Positions 61,585 to 64,000 of a stretch of 64,000 nt of DNA are shown in pieces. The DNA comes from Shewanella aquimarina. GTDB taxonomy: Bacteria; Pseudomonadota; Gammaproteobacteria; Enterobacterales; Shewanellaceae. Both the position numbers and the translations under genes were made by a program. The notes under the pieces were generated by a model, which saw only the letters and a program-made list of their open reading frames with translations, did not search any database and was not told the DNA's origin. The DNA is taken from positions 62,001 through 126,000 of the forward strand of contig NZ_JAKIKY010000010.1 in assembly GCF_023349185.1 (NCBI RefSeq), read 5' to 3'. Each line of letters begins with the position of its first letter. The stretch's first letter is position 1.

Positions 61585-63735
61585 ATGATCTACCAAAGTC
61601 CTACGATTCAAGTGGAATTACTTGAAGACAATATCGCTCGGCTCTGTTTTAACGCCGAGGGCTCAGTCAATAAGTTTGATCGAGAGACCCTCAATTCTCT
61701 TAACGACGCACTCGATGCCCTGACACAAACCCAAGGGGTCAAGGGTCTGATGCTCACCTCGGGCAAAGATGCCTTTATCGTAGGCGCCGACATCACAGAA
61801 TTCCTGGGACTTTTTGCACAAGAAGATAGCGTGCTACAGGGCTGGTTAGAAGACGCCAACAAGGTGTTCAACAAGCTCGAAGATCTGCCGTTCCCCACCC
61901 TGTCGGCCATCAAGGGTTTCGCCCTGGGGGGCGGTTGTGAAACCATCTTAGCCACGGATCTGCGTATCGCCGACACCACGGCGCGCATCGGCCTTCCGGA
62001 GACCAAGCTAGGCATCATTCCAGGCTTCGGCGGTACCGTTCGTCTGCCTCGCGTGATTGGTGCAGACAACGCGCTGGAGTGGATCACCACAGGTAAAGAT
62101 CAACGCCCGGAGGCCGCCCTCAAAGTTGGCGCCATCGACGCGATTGTCGCCCCCGAAATGCTAGAAACGGCAGCGCGCCAGATGCTACAAGATGCCATCG
62201 CCGAGAAGATAGATTGGCAGGCCCGTCGTCAGCGTAAGTTGTCGCCACTCACCCTGCCTAAGCTGGAAGCCATGATGTCTTTCGCCACTGCCAAGGGCAT
62301 GGTATTCAAGGTTGCCGGTAAACACTATCCTGCACCTATGGCCGCCGTCGAGGTGATCGAACAGGCCGCCAAGAGTGAACGTGCTGAGGCACTGCAGGTA
62401 GAACATCAGGCCTTCGTCAAGCTGGCCAAGACAGACGTGGCCAAGGCGCTTATCGGCATCTTCCTCAACGATCAGTTGGTGAAAGGCAAGGCCAAGAAGG
62501 CATCCAAACAGGCAAGTTCGGTTGACTCGGCCGCCGTGCTGGGTGCGGGTATCATGGGTGGCGGTATCGCTTACCAGAGTGCCAGCAAGGGCACGCCTAT
62601 CGTGATGAAAGATATCAATCAGGCGGCACTGGATCTTGGTCTAAATGAGGCGGCTAAGCTGCTCACCGCACAGATCAATCGCGGCCGCTCGACACCGGCC
62701 AAGATGGCGGGTGTACTCAACAACATCCACGCCACCCTGGACTATGACGCGCTCAAGCAAGCCGACGTGGTGGTGGAAGCCGTTGTCGAACATCCTAAGG
62801 TCAAGTCGACGGTACTGGCCGAGGTAGAACAAGTCGTTGCCGACGATGCCATCATCACCTCTAACACCTCGACCATCTCCATCAACCTACTGGCCAAGAG
62901 CCTACAGAAGCCAGAGCGTTTCTGTGGCATGCACTTCTTTAACCCGGTACACAAGATGCCGCTGGTTGAGGTTATCCGCGGCGAAAACAGCTCTGAAGAG
63001 ACCATCGCCTCCGTCGTGGCTTACGCCGCCAAGATGGGCAAGACGCCTATCGTGGTCAACGACTGCCCTGGCTTCTTCGTTAACCGCGTACTCTTCCCCT
63101 ACTTCGCCGGCTTCAGCGGCCTGCTAGAAGATGGCGCCGACTTTGCGGCCATCGATAAGGTGATGGAGAAGCAGTTTGGCTGGCCTATGGGCCCCGCATA
63201 TCTGCTCGACGTAGTCGGTCTGGACACGGGTCATCACGCCCAGGCGGTAATGGCCGAAGGTTTCCCAGACAGAATGGCGAAACAAGGCAAAGACGCCATA
63301 GATGTCATGTTCGAGGCCGAGCGTTTCGGTCAGAAGAACGGCAAAGGCTTCTATCAATATTCGGTGGATCGCCGCGGTAAGCCTAAGAAAGAGGTCGACC
63401 CGCTCAGCTATGAACTCCTAGGTAACGCATTCGGCGAGCAGAAGGAATTCAGCAGCGACGAGATCATCGCCCGCACCATGATCCCTATGATCATCGAGAC
63501 GGTACGTTGTCTGGAAGAAGGCATCATCGCCACGCCGGCCGAAGCCGATATGGGACTCGTTTATGGACTCGGTTTCCCTCCATTCAGAGGAGGTGTGTTC
63601 CGCTACCTGGACACCTTAGGTGTCGCTAACTTCGTCGCCCTTGCCGACCAGTACGCCCACCTGGGTGGCCTGTATCAGGTAACCGACAAGATGCGTGAAC
63701 TGGCTGCCATCAACGGCAGTTACTACCCAGCCTAA
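61585..63735 (+). CDS. fadB: FadB, fatty acid beta-oxidation multifunctional enzyme
   Basis: 716 residues. Enoyl-CoA hydratase/isomerase domain 1-190: [28 protein letters not shown] and [20 protein letters not shown] (catalytic Glu residues). 3-hydroxyacyl-CoA dehydrogenase from about 310: [16 protein letters not shown] (NAD loop), [17 protein letters not shown] (catalytic His) and the C-terminal domain [14 protein letters not shown]. It acts with FadA in aerobic beta-oxidation. Family members are about 715-730 residues. Regulated probably by PsrA. Confidence 0.96.
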   Translation: MIYQSPTIQVELLEDNIARLCFNAEGSVNKFDRETLNSLNDALDALTQTQGVKGLMLTSGKDAFIVGADITEFLGLFAQEDSVLQGWLEDANKVFNKLEDLPFPTLSAIKGFALGGGCETILATDLRIADTTARIGLPETKLGIIPGFGGTVRLPRVIGADNALEWITTGKDQRPEAALKVGAIDAIVAPEMLETAARQMLQDAIAEKIDWQARRQRKLSPLTLPKLEAMMSFATAKGMVFKVAGKHYPAPMAAVEVIEQAAKSERAEALQVEHQAFVKLAKTDVAKALIGIFLNDQLVKGKAKKASKQASSVDSAAVLGAGIMGGGIAYQSASKGTPIVMKDINQAALDLGLNEAAKLLTAQINRGRSTPAKMAGVLNNIHATLDYDALKQADVVVEAVVEHPKVKSTVLAEVEQVVADDAIITSNTSTISINLLAKSLQKPERFCGMHFFNPVHKMPLVEVIRGENSSEETIASVVAYAAKMGKTPIVVNDCPGFFVNRVLFPYFAGFSGLLEDGADFAAIDKVMEKQFGWPMGPAYLLDVVGLDTGHHAQAVMAEGFPDRMAKQGKDAIDVMFEAERFGQKNGKGFYQYSVDRRGKPKKEVDPLSYELLGNAFGEQKEFSSDEIIARTMIPMIIETVRCLEEGIIATPAEADMGLVYGLGFPPFRGGVFRYLDTLGVANFVALADQYAHLGGLYQVTDKMRELAAINGSYYPA

Positions 63736-64000
<265 letters not shown>

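Overview
The window reads as chromosomal DNA of a marine gammaproteobacterium, most likely a Shewanella. The evidence is two tandem fdhABC formate dehydrogenase operons with their FdhX, DUF3305/3306 and TorD-type accessory genes, a TorF-type porin with TorR-like boxes, and the conserved fadBA | pepQ-yigZ-trkH-hemG neighbourhood. Genes are dense, of moderately high G+C and mostly housekeeping. The species call is inference from gene content; no rRNA or tRNA gene was seen.

Layout. 1-3.9 kb: truncated AraC-type regulator divergent from a YqhD-type aldehyde reductase, a class II fumarase and a lone pseudopilin. 4.0-20.7 kb: formate oxidation island with two paralogous operons (fdhX-fdhA-fdhB-fdhC, minus strand) separated by an AT-rich stretch carrying one unrecognised exported protein; then TorD-like chaperone, polyferredoxin, DUF3306 and DUF3305, and divergently fdhD plus a HTH/periplasmic-binding-like regulator. 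20.8-23.4 kb: cNMP/CBS/nucleotidyltransferase protein and a DnaQ-like exonuclease. 23.4-28.4 kb: BCCT transporter, folM, moeB-moeA (molybdenum cofactor, needed by the formate dehydrogenases). 28.5-37.3 kb: RND efflux pair, ferritin, NIT-HAMP-PAS-GGDEF-EAL protein. 37.6-43.1 kb: ribB under an FMN riboswitch, oligopeptidase B, GIY-YIG protein, two tandem PAP2 phosphatases. 43.1-52.6 kb: DUF4097 lipoprotein, methyltransferase, M14 peptidase, AcrAB-type pump, TorF porin. 52.6-56 kb: a cluster of hairpin repeats, Tag-type glycosylase, LysR regulator, GST, thioesterase. 56-64 kb: HlyU-like ArsR regulator flanked by two HemG-type flavodoxin proteins, then trkH-yigZ-pepQ and divergent fadB-fadA (truncated by the window end).

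How the genes work together. The formate region is a nearly complete maturation and electron-transfer set: catalytic FdhA with TAT signals and Cys (not Sec) active sites, FeS subunit FdhB, cytochrome b FdhC, a chaperone, FdhD for cofactor sulfuration, and MoeA/MoeB a few kilobases away. The other blocks are ordinary metabolism, efflux and envelope genes.

Most unusual non-coding signals: (1) a pair of inverted, nearly identical 162-bp elements with terminal inverted repeats (26096-26257 and 33910-34071), a probable MITE family; (2) a 230-bp array of hairpins at 52641-52867 in which two modules keep the same architecture while their stems change in a compensatory way; (3) two adjacent TorR-like decamers upstream of the TorF porin; (4) a repeat/palindrome operator between the AraC regulator and yqhD; (5) a PsrA-type palindrome upstream of fadB; (6) a palindrome upstream of the HlyU-like gene.
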